DNA from: Apoda limacodes
Taxonomy: Eukaryota > Arthropoda > Insecta > Lepidoptera > Limacodidae
NCBI GenBank assembly: GCA_946406115.1
Contig: OX291561.1
Location: 7,680,273 to 7,744,272, forward strand
Direction of reading: 5' to 3'
DNA length: 64,000 nucleotides
The translations under genes were made by a program, and so were the position numbers. Shown here piece after piece: positions 53,567-64,000 of this stretch. Within the stretch, counting starts at the first letter, position 1; every line of letters starts with the position of its first letter. The notes beneath the pieces are model-generated. The model was not told the DNA's origin. It did no database searches and saw nothing but the letters and a program-made list of their open reading frames with translations.

Positions 53567-53985
53567 TTTTTAGGATTCCGTACCATACCATGCCAGGTTT
53601 TGCCCTTTAGGGGATTTTGTTTGCGTAAACGGTGAAACACGTCTATATTATTTATCCAGCCAGCGGCCAATACCAATTTTCATGCATTTAACTTTAAAAA
53701 GACAATTTTACAAAAGCCCTACTCTAGAACTTAGAAGAGGAAACCTTAGTTGTACACTCATACTCTTTATTCATAAATTTTAATTTAACATAAATTTTTA
53801 TATTAAACTTGTCCATCCCGCGGACGTTGTTTCTTTTTTTTTTTAAACAACTGGCGCGCCACCTATTGTGAAAGGGTTGTACTAATTCAGAAACCTTCCC
53901 TGGCGTGTGCACAACGACTTACTAAAATTTCATTACAATTGGTTTACCCTTAATACGCGAGTCTGACTCGCACTTGACCCTTTTT
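53567..53985 (+). repeat. diverged GGGTTCCGTACCC-family repeat
   Basis: Head TTTTTTAGGATTCCGTACCA and end ACGCGAGTCTGACTCGCACT-TGACCC are about 400 bases apart, the usual length for the family here. The interior (GCGGACGTTGTTTC, GGCGCGCCACC) differs, so another element may have replaced part of it. Confidence 0.5.
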
Positions 53986-54099
53986 TCTTTCATAAAAACC
54001 TTGCCCTAACAATAATGAACAAAACAAAAAAGAATTATCCAATTTGGTGCAGTCGTTCGGAAGTTACAGAGTGACCAAGGGAAACAGGCATTAATTTTA

Positions 54100-54107
<8 letters not shown>

Positions 54108-54178
<71 letters not shown>
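54108..54178. repeat. (TA)n microsatellite, about 35 repeats
   Basis: 71 uninterrupted bases of alternating T and A follow CACACACA. It abuts the mariner-like relic, whose target is TA. Confidence 0.98.
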
Positions 54179-54179
<1 letters not shown>

Positions 54180-54450
54180 GAAGAGCGATCAAAAATATTA
54201 CGGTAATGCTATAAGAACTACAAGAACTATACAACGAAATATTTTATTTTTCAACATAATCTGTTTCTACTTCAATACATTTTGAACATCGCGTTTTTAA
54301 GTTGTCGTATTCCGGCTAAAAAAAATCTTGTTCATTAGTCTCAAAAAACACCTTCACCGCATGTCATGACCTCGCCATTATCTTCGCCTCGGATCTGTTC
54401 TTTTAACTTGGAGAATAAGTAGAAATCGCTAGAAGAGAGGTACTAACTGT
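54179..54450 (-). pseudogene. mariner-like transposase 3' relic
   Basis: The minus strand reads SSDFYLFSKLKEQIRGE, EVMTCGEGVF, AGIRQLKNAMFKMY and, after stops, YFVV. This follows the mariner C-terminus (APSDFYLF..LK..L.G ... EV ... F..GI..L..RW.KCI). The Asp of SDFYLF would be the third catalytic residue of a DD34D enzyme. Several stops. The outer end CGAAGAGCGATCAAAAATAT may be the inverted terminal repeat next to the TA tract. Classification is by recall of the family pattern. Confidence 0.6.
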
Positions 54451-55245
54451 CTGTAACTAAGAGGACTAAGGTCCTGTTAGCTCTATAGCTCTATAAATAG
54501 CTCTGTTAATTAAAGGTTGTAACTTAATGTAATAGGTTAGGTATTTTTAAATACCTACCACATATTTAAATAATAAATATGATCTATATACATTAGATAA
54601 TGTTTGCTCACTTACACTGTCAAAAGTACTTCGTTAACCTAGAAATTAAGCGCGTACGAAGGTCTTATTGCAAAAGTAAGGAAAACAGTAATGTAAATTT
54701 CTGATGCTGTGTGCTAATTTTTAGGTACGTGTATAGATTATCAAGTGGCATTTCGAATGTCATTTTTTTGAATTTACATCTGGAAATAATTAATTATTTA
54801 TTACTTTTCTTTACTAAAACGAAAAAATAGCTAGTCGAAAACTAATGGTTCTTGCCTTATATTGGTTTCCCAAAGTTTATATGGATGTACAGACATGTAA
54901 CCCCTTCTTAATTTTCGAGCTTAGATCGAATAACCGTCCTCTTTGTGCTAACGTCTGTAAGCTACTTGTATATTAAATACCGAATTAACTGTAAATATAA
55001 TTAATTAATTAATTTAAATGCCTTTTTTGTATTTATCTGCTAAGTTGTGTTTTAGGGTTGAGGTTAAACTAATTGTAAATGACTATATTCATGTTAATTA
55101 AAGGTAATTAAAATAATGTTATAGGTTGAAGTATCTAGGAACCATATTATCCTTTGACTTGGATACAAAAAAAAAGTTTTCAAGGCAGAGTATTTAATGG
55201 CAGATAATTTAAAACGCCTTCGGTTTGACTGTCGTACTTTCGATT
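54451..55245. other. unassigned AT-rich DNA
   Basis: No gene or repeat recognised. Confidence 0.45.
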
Positions 55246-55350
55246 TTATACCACTAAGGTGGCAAACAAGCTCACGGTCCGCCTAATGGTAAGCGGTAAC
55301 CATAGCCTATCGACGCTCGCAACACCAGGGGTATCACAGAAATCTAATAA
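55246..55350 (-). pseudogene. non-LTR retrotransposon 3' tail fragment
   Basis: The minus strand encodes GVASVDRLWLPLTIRRTVSL then FATLVV and a stop, the exact end of the family's protein. TATACCACTAAGGTGGCAAA marks its 3' end. The upstream part is lost, and a (CTTT)n stretch follows at 55,353-55,369. Confidence 0.85.
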
Positions 55351-56131
55351 CTTCTTTCTTTCTTTCTTACTACAATTGTGATCTTTTTTTAATTCCATTA
55401 CCAGTTTCATTGCCGCGCAGGTAACTATTGAATTAGTACACAACCGTACCGTTACTACCGTTTGCTAGACACAAGTCCTCCATTGTAATTTTTTATTTTT
55501 TTTTAACTCTTGTATCAATATTCTAACGCTAAAACAGCCTAAACCTTCATTATATTTATCTACCATCGAAGGTGTCTAAACAGAGCAATGATGAGGGCTC
55601 AACACTTCCGACTTGTCTGTCTTACCATATGGTTAGTTGATAGCTGTCTAGCTACTCATTATACGTTTTGTCTGTACTGTCTAGACGTCGTTCAATTTTT
55701 CTTCAATATAAAAGTCGATGACCTACTTTATGAATCGAATGAATTTCTGTACTTCATTCGTTTAAAAAAGTTTAAACTTTGAGAGCCACTGAAGTTGCTT
55801 TAACAATTTAATTTTAAATAATGAATAAGTTAGTAAGTACAAAGTCGTGTTTATATTTTACCCGCCTCGCCTTTGTGCCATATCTATGACGATAATGTCA
55901 AGAGATATATATATAAATATAAAGTATTGGCTTACGTTGCTTACATTAAAGTATTACGTCAGATAGATATTATTTAAAAGGTGCTAAATGTTTATCTTCA
56001 ATTCAAAACATGTTGATTAAACAAATAATGATAGCGAAATGACTATTTTAAACGTGTGTTACTTAGAGTTTTTATAATACTGTTAGCAAATACCAATTAA
56101 GGAAGTCTGAAATTCGCTTCGTATTATGATT
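55351..56131. other. unassigned AT-rich DNA
   Basis: A 64-codon plus frame at 55,588-55,782 is unrecognised. Nothing else found. Confidence 0.4.
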
Positions 56132-56291
56132 TAAAAAAAATTAAGCGCTTGGCTTTTTTGGTATTTTGAGATACTTTTTTAAGTCATAATTTACCTTTAC
56201 TTTCTTTAAAGGTGGTTCCATTTACGAAATTCTTAAAATAACTTACCAGAATGTCATTAAACCAAAAAAGCCGAGCTCTTAATTTTTTTTT
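56132..56291. mobile_element. foldback MITE with GGCTTTTTTGGT arms
   Basis: AAAAAAAATTAAGCGCTTGG then CTTTTTTGGT at the left is inverted at the right as ACCAAAAAAG then CCGAGCTCTTAATTTTTTTT. Arms of about 30 bases with few mismatches, 160 bases in total, non-coding. Confidence 0.75.
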
Positions 56292-56394
56292 CATTCTAAA
56301 TGTTAAGTAAAATTTAGGTAACTATGGAGATTATGGCAAAGTTGATTTTGTATGAAATAATTGATGACTGCGTTTAAAGGTAAGGAAAGCCAAG

Positions 56395-56495
56395 ATGTCG
56401 TCGTCATTTCAGCCGAAAGACGTCCACTGCTGAACGTAGGCCTCCCCCAAATGTCTCCACCACGGCCGGTCCTGAGCCGCCCGCGCCAATATGTA
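56395..56495 (-). pseudogene. RTE-like retrotransposon C-terminal fragment
   Basis: The minus strand encodes, after a shift, RHLGEAYVQQWTSFG and a stop. CAGCCGAAAGACGTCCACTG then CTGAACGTAGGCCTCCCCCA is the hallmark DNA of this tail. Same family as 47,750-47,950, opposite strand. Confidence 0.8.
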
Positions 56496-57146
56496 CCCAA
56501 TAGCAATTCGTTCTAGATAACTCAAATATTCCTTAAAAATTGAATTTAAATTCATACCATAAAACTGTAATTTATGAACATCCTTTAAAGATGTTAAGTT
56601 GCAATATTTATGATAAGTTTAATTTATTATACCGCCTCTTTGACTTAGAAAAACTGTATCCCGTATAGACACAGTATTTATACCACCAGCACTAATATGT
56701 CCCTGCCTAACCCTAATCGTTTCTAAAAAGACAAATTACATAACCGGCAATTTCGCTTCAAAACCTTGCTATTTTCTGTCGTTATAAATCACTGTCATTT
56801 TAATAATAAAGCTGTGGTCGAAGAAAAGTTTTTTTTTTTAATTATTAATTGGCAGCTTACGGCTTCCAAACCAAACGCGCTTTATCATAATGTCTTTTTC
56901 AATCACACATGCAATTAATAAACTGTCGAATATGACTTATAGCGTGTAGCTGATTATACTATTTATTGGTACTTTATATCATGTTGGGATGACATTCAGA
57001 TCAAATAATTTTCGAACGGGTAACTATTAATAAATTCAAGTTTAAGGCGCAGTGACTACGAACTAGTGCTGCCAAAAGATATTAGATTTTATAAAAAGAT
57101 AAAAATTGCCACTTTTAGCAGAAACGGTTTCAACAACTCACAGGTA
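56496..57146. other. unassigned AT-rich DNA
   Basis: No gene or element recognised. Confidence 0.45.
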
Positions 57147-57258
57147 GAGGTCTAGAAACGTTGTTTAACGTTGTTAAAATAGCTATAATAACTAGTTCTA
57201 AATATATTTTTTTTAACATTTTTGAAATGTTCTTTGTACAAAGAGGAAAAAAGAATCA
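57147..57258 (-). mobile_element. core of the CGCCG-ended MITE family
   Basis: Inverted relative to 14,916 and 46,930. AAAATAGCTATAATAACTAG, ACATTTTTGAAATGTTCTTT and GTACAAAGAGGAAAAAAGAA match the family core. The GC-rich ends are not preserved. Confidence 0.55.
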
Positions 57259-58777
57259 AACCTCGTTCGCCCATTTGAAAGCACAGAATGATTCTAATTT
57301 TTTTCTGCAACAGGCACCGCGGCTCTGAATTTAAAAAGAGAAGACGATATCATAATCTTTTCATCTTTAATTTCAATCTAAATCTGTGTGTGATCGATTA
57401 TATTTCTGTTTGTGATTTGCAAGATATCTATTAAAAGTCTGTTTTCTTTTCCCTGCGTTTTTAAGTAAAGCTCTGTGTTACAAGTCTCGCAGGGCATTGC
57501 TGAATTCGTATTATGGTCGGCCTTACTTTCAGTTCGGCATTTAATCTCTACTCGTCTATCAAAGGCTTACTTACATTCGCTGCCTCGATGTTATGTACTA
57601 TTTACCTGTATCATCTCTTTATTCTATGAAGAACTGTATGTTTCAAAAAATAATGTAAAAAATATATATATTATTTTAGTTTCCCATATAGTTAGCCAAT
57701 AGGTTTGTCCATCTGTTTACCGTAATAAATTATATATGTGTCTATTATTATATTGTACGTTTAGCATTTCGCAAGCTTTAGATTATGTGAGTAGATTTTC
57801 TCGTCTCATAGTACTATAAAAGATTTTAGACTAGAAGGCCTGCAATAGCCCGGAGCAAATGATCAAAGGTGTGTGTTTGTATGAGATTGTTTCTATATAT
57901 GGTACTATTGCGTGTTAGGTCGGTTAAGTGCTTGCCCAATTCGGTACCTATTCGTTAAAAGGCCAGTAATTAATCAAAATTAATTGATTGGCCGCGTGAT
58001 GTCTAGCGCTTAGGCGCAGAGGGAATATAAAACTAATGTTTATTTTTCTTTTTTATCTTATTTTATAAACAAAAGTCCAACTTACAAAACAATTTGCATT
58101 TTTTTTTTATTTCACCCCAATTTATTGTTTAAACTGTTTTTGAGATTAGTTTACAAAGAAAGACGAGTACAATAAATAAAGGTTATATGTGTTTATAAGA
58201 GGCAATGTTTTAGGGTTGTTTTTTACTTCTGGATCACCTGCACTGCTCACACTTTTAATGCATACTGCTGTCAGCATTTATGGCTTAATCAAAACTAGGA
58301 TCAAAATGTGCCTTTGAAAGTATTTTTTTTATATGTGTACTAAGTGTACATATGAACATAACATAGAAACATGTATAAATAGTTAGTTTTTTACAACAAG
58401 GTCATAAAAATACATCTCTAAGTTATATTTTACGATCATTTTAACATGTTTGTTCCCCATAATATTTATTTAGTGATAAATACAATGTACAAGCGTTGCT
58501 GAATGGACGTTCAGACAATCTTGCTAAGTAGCAGTAGGTATAACAGCTGCTCTGTTATGCTGTGCCCTTCTATGACCGATAAAAAACCGATAAGTGCATG
58601 AATGTCACACGGGCAGGACGGTGGGTTTAGGGGAAACATAGAATGGAGGAAGTATTGGCTGGTGATGATTGTGTATCGTTTAGGAGGTAGGTGCAGACAT
58701 GGACGCCCCCCCTGATATAGCTCCGTTTTCTAACAAAAAATACTGTTATTCAGCAATGTACATATATAAATTTGGGG
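57259..58777. other. unassigned AT-rich DNA
   Basis: GGCCAGTAATTAATC at 57,961 and GATTGGCC ending at 57,993 form a 33-base imperfect palindrome. A 75-codon frame (57,475-57,702) is unrecognised. CCCCCCTGATATAGCTCC near 58,704 is not diagnostic. Confidence 0.4.
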
Positions 58778-59080
58778 TAAAATAATAATAATAATAATAA
58801 ATTATTTTTTTGGACAATACACACAGCGCCGTCTGGCCCCAAAGTAAGCAAAGCTTGTGTTATGGATACCAGACAACGGATACAAATACATACTTTTACT
58901 TTTTTTTTTGTTAATACATACATATTATACATAAATACACCCAGACTCAAGACAAATACAAATGTTTATCATGTAAATGTTTGTCCAGTGCGGGAATCGA
59001 ACCCTCACCCTCTGCACAGCAGCTGGCCACACTACCTACTATACTGCGAGGGAGTCAAAAAGGTGCTAATCGACGGGCAG
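58778..59080 (-). mobile_element. tRNA-derived SINE, minus copy
   Basis: On the minus strand the copy has a tRNA-like head with box B GGTTCGATTCCC (58,991-59,003 inverted). The body follows with CAAACATTTACATGATAAAC, TTGAGTCTGGGTGTATTTAT and TTGTATCCGTTGTCTGGTAT, then ACAAGCTTTGCTTACTTTGG and GCGCTGTGTGTATTGTCC. The tail is AAAAAAATAATTT plus (ATT)n at 58,783-58,800. It is the better-preserved of the two full-length copies. Confidence 0.9.
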
Positions 59081-59484
59081 CGCTGCTAGTCTAGTCCCCC
59101 AAGTGAAAGCGCGGCTTGTCGCAAATTTCCTGCCACACTACAAATTCATAGCTGTAAAATATCCAGCTATAGAAATTGCAATAACAAGCTCACTAAATGC
59201 AAATTATGTTTGTGGTCATATCGCTATTAAAGTCCCAATCTTCGCCTACTTGTTACGATGCTATGTAACTACATGGTTACCACGACAGTTGTGTTATAAG
59301 AAACCACATTTTATTTCCTTATTAAATGTTTGTTAATGTTACGTAAATTTGTTTGTTATTTATTACGCTGTTGATTGATTAGAGGTAAGGTCAATTTTTA
59401 TAGGCTTTAGGAAGTTAATATTTTAGTTTGTTTTAGGTACAGTATGTTTAGACTAATCAATACTGTACAAACAAGAAACAAAGA
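59081..59484. other. unassigned DNA
   Basis: GTACAGTAT (59,438) and ATACTGTAC (59,460) form a small hairpin. A 77-codon frame (59,103-59,336) is unrecognised. Confidence 0.4.
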
Positions 59485-59874
59485 TTAAAGGCTATGGCAT
59501 ACCCTAGAAAAAGCGTGCCTTTTCGACCAGTGTACAAAGACATATTACACTATTGAAGCATACAAAGAGACACAGTTCGACGTACGATAGGCGCTAGCAC
59601 GTAACTGTACGTTGAAAATCTCGATTTTCGACACTTCCATGTATATCACTCTTAATTTTCCAAAAAAATTGAACTAAAGCCCAAAATTAGGGTTCAGTTT
59701 TTTTTATTTCTGAATGTTTAATTAGCCAAATTATTATAATATTAGCAAATCAACCTAATTGAGGTTTGAACTGTAACAAATTTTTTTTTTCACGTCAAAA
59801 AGTGTATTCAGATCTGTAACAAAATTAATCAAATCCTTGTAAACTTAACTCGTTTAGGTATGCCATCACCTTAA
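59485..59874. mobile_element. MITE flanked by TTAA
   Basis: TTAA occurs at 59,485-59,488 and 59,871-59,874. Between them, AGGCTATGGCATACC (59,489) pairs with GGTATGCCATCACC (59,857-59,870), with two mismatches over 14. The 382-base interior is non-coding. TTAA targets are characteristic of piggyBac-type transposition (established); this assignment is inference from the flanks. Confidence 0.7.
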
Positions 59875-60264
59875 CTGTGACATACGGTCGGACACAAGTT
59901 CGTTTGAGTTTTATTTTATTAATTTTATAGCAATTTTTTAATTTATTTAAAGTCATAATAGTACAAGATTTCAAACCAACCACTTTTGAACCAACTTCAA
60001 ACTGTAATTCAGATCAGATTTTTGGCAATAAGTTATTATTTTTACATTTTTAGTGCATCTTTTTGAAGCCTTTTAAGGTTGTTTTTTTTTTGTTTAAAAG
60101 TTTTTATTTTTAGTGACGAATTACTTAAATATGATCCAGGGAAAAAAGTGTTGTTAAATCATTACACCTCTCTTACATGGATGACTTTCAACGCAAATGT
60201 TAAGATAGTTCAAAAATTACTGATCAGATCTAGACTTCAGAGAATTTAAATGGGACCACCTCTG
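59875..60264. other. unassigned, probable upstream part of the RTE-like 3' region
   Basis: ATTACACCTCTCTTACATGG and ATGGGACCACCTCTGAAGTA lead into the retroposon tail that follows. No protein frame. Confidence 0.35.
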
Positions 60265-60400
60265 AAGTATGACCTACCAAACGCAAAAAGAATTTTCAAA
60301 ATCGATCCATAATTGGCGGAGTAATCGCGTAACAAACATACAAAAAAAAACATACCCGTCGAATTGGTAACCTCCTCCGTTTTTGAAGTCGGTTTTTTAA
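60265..60400 (+). repeat. RTE-like 3' tail
   Basis: AAAATCGATCCATAATTGGC, GCGTAACAAACATACAAAAA and CCCGTCGAATTGGTAACCTC then CTCCGTTTTTGAAGTCGGTT form a 3' end found on many lepidopteran RTE-type elements (recall). Confidence 0.75.
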
Positions 60401-61050
60401 ATTTTTTTAAATTGTTTCAAGTTTATTATTATAATTTTTAAACATCGTCTTTATTTTTATTTATTGTTTTTAATACAATCACCAAAAATATATATTTTTT
60501 ACCTTTTTTCTATATTTGTTATCATTTCTATGACTAGATTTCGGTAATACGAAATGCTCAGAAATTATTCATTTCCATTTGTATCGAATCCAACATTCGT
60601 TTCGTTTTGTTTCCCAATAGCCCTCCAACTCGGTTACGTACGTATCGGTGAACCGTTTCAGATATTCAGATAGCGGCCATCTTGGAAACTGATGAGCCGC
60701 GTGATAACCATAATCCTCTATTGTTAGCACAGTTTTACCCAGATCTGCGTTATGAAACGGTTTATGTAACTTGTTACTTTGCTAAAGTGTTTTCAGGCTC
60801 GGATTTGTGTACGTATGGCGATTGTTTTATCAGCTGGCTTATGAAATAATAGCTAGAATATTACGTTGTAAATTCGCAAAACTTTTGGTGGTTTATAAAC
60901 GAAAAACTGCCATTTTTATAAATATTAAAATTATAAATGATTTATTAATGTATAGGTTGACATCCGAATTGACGAGAATGAAATGGAACGCAACTTAGTG
61001 TGTAACATAAAAATGTTTGATAGAAATTGTTTCTAACAGTTGCGATTTTG
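60401..61050. other. unassigned AT-rich DNA
   Basis: A 63-codon plus frame at 60,807-60,998 is unrecognised; nothing else found. Confidence 0.4.
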
Positions 61051-61275
61051 AGATGTCAAAGTAATTCAATGATGTCAAATTAACTCGCTCGTTATACACA
61101 AATTTCTCTGGATTTTTCACTAGTGATGCCAAAGTAGTTAGTTCTATGATGTGAAACCGTTTTCTCGGGTTTTTTTTTTATACCACTAAAGTGTCAAACA
61201 AGCCTACGGTTCGTCTGGTGGTAAGCGGCTTTCTCTGGATCTTTTAACTAGTGATGCCAAAGTAATTCTGTGATG
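61051..61275 (+). repeat. tandem repeat split by a non-LTR tail insertion
   Basis: TCTCTGGATTTTTCACTAGT-GATGCCAAAGTA (61,105) recurs as TCTCTGGATCTTTTAACTAG-TGATGCCAAAGTA (61,232), and GATGTCAAA words recur beside both. 61,168-61,232 on the minus strand is a short end of the LFATLVV family (ATACCACTAAAGTGTCAAAC) that sits between the copies. Confidence 0.65.
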
Positions 61276-63089
61276 TCAAATTATAATCTTTATAAAACTC
61301 ATTAAGTAGAGTGATTGTTATTAGTTTGTAGTAAAATAGATACTCTTGGACGTTTTTTCTTAAAAAGATTACAATTAAAATAAAAAAAAAACATAAGTGT
61401 TATACCCTGAGAAGTAATTCGAAAAAAAAAGTTTTCATAAAACGTGGATATTGTCAAAACAAAAATCACGGTCGTGACAAACAAGTCCTTAGCGCCTTGA
61501 TTTGGTAATACTACATAGTATAAGCAATATATTATTAATATATGAATTCATTAAATAGAAACCTCATTATTACTTAAACCAGTAGTGGGTGTAATGATCA
61601 AAAATGTCTATAGATGTAAAACGAGTTTTCTGTAAGCAGATTGATTAATATTTGTTAGTTCCATAGTGGGAGTGAGTGCAGCGCCCTACCCACGAAATAC
61701 TGACGAATGCATTCGCGTAGGCGGAAACCGGCTGAACTGGGAAAACGTCTCATTTCCTATGTATGCTGTTTGTTTACTTCCCTATGCGTCATAAACTTAA
61801 AACATAATACAAAAAGTGAAGTGAGACGACTGGAAGAGAGTAGACACCAGATGAATATTTGTCGGGAATGGAGGTAATTAGGTATTGGTTTAATGTTACA
61901 CATTCGTTGAAATGTGTGTTTTAGAAATTATTCTTTTAGTTGAATAAAAAAAAACATTGGTTTTAAAAAAGATTTACCTTGGACGAACCTAGACCTCAAT
62001 AAACAACTAAATCAATAAAATTTAAATAAAATGCTTAGTTATTTTTCTGTATAATGAACATTTTTTACGATTGTATTGTGCTTGTAAAAAGTAATTTACA
62101 ACACAACACTATTTGTATTCAGTTGTTACTTAAGAATGTAATACAATTTTTATTTTTATGTTGCCGAATTGGGAACTTTGCCAAATGTAATATCGGATTC
62201 CGTAACATGTTCGTTTTAATCATACACTAAAAAAAGTATAGTTGAACTAACAAAATCAAACAGTTAAAAATACTAATTTTAAAAACGTTAATTGAAATTT
62301 TATGTTGGTTAATAGTATTGTTTTGTTTACTAATTGGAACATAATTTATGTAGTAGGAACTACATTAACGACTCAATAGTATTAATACGAGAATCTCTGT
62401 AATTTCTAGTAGTAATACTTAACAAATCTTTTTTTCTTCGGTGAACGTATAGGGAATAGAGGTTTTTTTTAAAGCATGCAATTCTATCTCTCACTAATAT
62501 TGGCTATCGGCCCACCATCACAATTTGGGCCATATTCTGCCACGCAGGCTCTTTACTGATTAGTGGAACTCACTTTTTAATTTGGTTGATGATAACAATT
62601 TTAGCAATGGTGATGGTGATGGTGTTGTAAACACGCCTTAAAATTGTTATTTTGTTTGATCTGCGTTATTACTTTCTAATCTTATCGATCGTAACGTACG
62701 TTTTTAACCCAACATCGCTAGACTCGGGTACAAAGATAGGCGCTTTGGCAATAATGAGTTGATCCCAATTGGGCTAAAGTTTGTAAAATTACATAAAAAT
62801 AGACCAAAATGTGTAGGATAAACTTGTGATTAGTCATTTTATCTTGATTTGTTTTGATATCGGAGTTCAAGACTTGTATTCGCAAATACAAGAGTAAATC
62901 GCTCGTAATTAGTAAATTAGAGCGAGTCGTCTGGAAGTCTATTGCGTGTAAATTGGTCCCTGTAGAACTGAATTGTAGACCAGTGTCCACTGTGGTAGAC
63001 TGTAGGTATACTGTGTATTACTTATGTACTGTGCATGCCTAGCATTTCAATTACCTTGACCGTTGTTTTTTTTTTTTACTTTTGTTGCT
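61276..63089. other. unassigned AT-rich DNA
   Basis: No gene recognised. (GGTGAT)3 lies near 62,608-62,626. A 90-codon minus frame (62,718-62,990) and an overlapping 62-codon plus frame are mutually exclusive and featureless. Confidence 0.4.
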
Positions 63090-63195
63090 TCAGCCAGTAT
63101 ATGTTTGCCATGGCCTGTCCTTGAAGAAGGCGGATTAGGCCATAATCCACCGCACTGGTCCAGTGTGAATTGGGCCTTGTCGGGCTTGTCGTTAA
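63090..63195 (+). repeat. retrotransposon 3' region remnant
   Basis: GCCATGGCCTGTCCTTGAAG then AAGGCGGATTAGGCCATAAT then CCACCGCACTGGTCCAGTGT belongs to the same widespread 'ggccataatccaccacgctggtccagtg' repeat type as 6,365-6,600 (recall). Short, non-coding. Confidence 0.6.
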
Positions 63196-63979
63196 TTTGG
63201 TTTTTTCTTATGACCAACATCTTATGCCTTACATTAATTTTACAATGCTCTAAAAAGGCCGTTGGTAAAAAAAGTTAGGCCTTAATGCATTTACAAAAAA
63301 AACCTTTACTTACAGTTAGTACATTTTCTGGTATATGTTTGAAAAAATGTTGCACCTAGACCGGCCTCATTTCTTATAAATAGAAATAAAGATTTTTTGG
63401 TATTTATCTTTTCCTACTTTAGCAGAATTCGTTTGTAACTCGATTGGCAGGCAATCTCGCGTCTGGTAATTACAACCGGCTTCAGGGCGCCGCGCCGGCA
63501 CATGGAAAAATGGTTTCCTTTCCGACTTAACACTACCGTACCGGTGCCGCTCTAGGGGAAAATGGGTTCTGTACGTACATATGACAGGAAATCGTTTTGA
63601 AATAAGATTTGATATGCTTCGATTGGTACAGCTTATGTGAGGCGTTTAAACGTATCAAAATGTTTTTTCCTCCTTAAATAAATATTAAGGAGCGGGTTCA
63701 ATGTATTATAATTTCGGATTGGAAAAGAATTTTCCTGCGACTTCTTCCGCGTGGGCTTTTGAACAAAAAGGAGTTTTAATTGTTTTCGGTTGTACCTACA
63801 AAAATATCGAAATTTTCATACAAATTTTCATCTGCTGTTTTGCCCCCTAGATGGGGATTATTCAAAAACGCTAAAACACGTCAATCTTAATTTTCAACTA
63901 TTAGTATACCGAATACCAATTTTCACGTATTTGTCAACTTCACAATTGACGGATTTTCATACAAACTTCCAACCACCAT
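63196..63979. other. unassigned DNA with a GC-rich patch
   Basis: 63,475-63,560 (CAGGGCGCCGCGCCGGCACA, CTACCGTACCGGTGCCGC) is GC-rich but has no frame. No gene recognised. Confidence 0.4.
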
Positions 63980-64000
63980 CTTTAGTGTTCCGTACCCAAA
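63980..64000 (+). repeat. head of another GGGTTCCGTACCC-family copy
   Basis: TTTAGTGTTCCGTACCCAAA at the window end matches the family head. The rest lies outside. Confidence 0.6.

Noticed and set aside
53355..53676. Overlapping 76- and 78-codon minus frames as a gene
   Set aside because: They run into a dispersed repeat head and neither frame has recognisable motifs.
58985..59050. A genuine tRNA gene on the minus strand
   Set aside because: Box B is good, but no acceptor stem or cloverleaf could be drawn and a SINE body and (ATT)n tail follow.

Overview
The window looks like AT-rich, gene-poor intergenic DNA from a moth or butterfly (Lepidoptera). That placement is inference. It rests on dispersed repeats I recognise as typical of lepidopteran genomes: a tRNA-derived SINE, non-LTR retrotransposon tails whose protein ends in an LFATLVV-like sequence, the GGGTTCCGTACCCAAAGGG repeat, and the 'gcttcgcccgcc ... 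cgatccgtccagtgg' repeat. No reading frame can be assigned with confidence to a host gene. The longest open frames are about 130 codons, and the only recognisable proteins are decayed transposase and reverse-transcriptase tails.

Layout. 1-12.4 kb is a patchwork of dispersed repeats with two Tc1-like transposon relics: 3.36-4.13 kb, broken by a later insertion with a 13-bp target duplication, and 5,434-6,016, an internally deleted copy with both inverted ends. From 12.45 to 25.8 kb lies the largest structure, a direct tandem duplication of about 6.41 kb (12,964-19,373 and 19,374-25,816) that is nearly identical by eye. Its left breakpoint falls inside one arm of an older inverted repeat (12,656-13,111 against 15,560-16,011). 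The unit also carries a 270-bp tandem repeat with perfect CACGTG hairpins and a 17-bp minisatellite present 5 times in one copy and 7 in the other.

25.8-37.5 kb holds a GACGC-rich MITE, a scrambled non-LTR tail, a second MITE, a 5S-rRNA-like retroposon, a GC-rich island with an open frame, and a tRNA-SINE. 37.59-40.99 kb is a very homogeneous 162-bp satellite of 21 monomers. 41-64 kb returns to scattered relics with two more minisatellites (32 bp x 12 at 45.6 kb; 50 bp x 6 at 49.7 kb), a (TA)n tract beside a mariner-like relic, several MITEs (one flanked by TTAA), two RTE-like C-termini and a second SINE copy.

There is no operon or pathway. The content reflects repeated mobile-element insertion, tandem amplification and local duplication. 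Such a landscape would fit heterochromatin, a W chromosome or a large intron, and the sequence alone cannot tell these apart.
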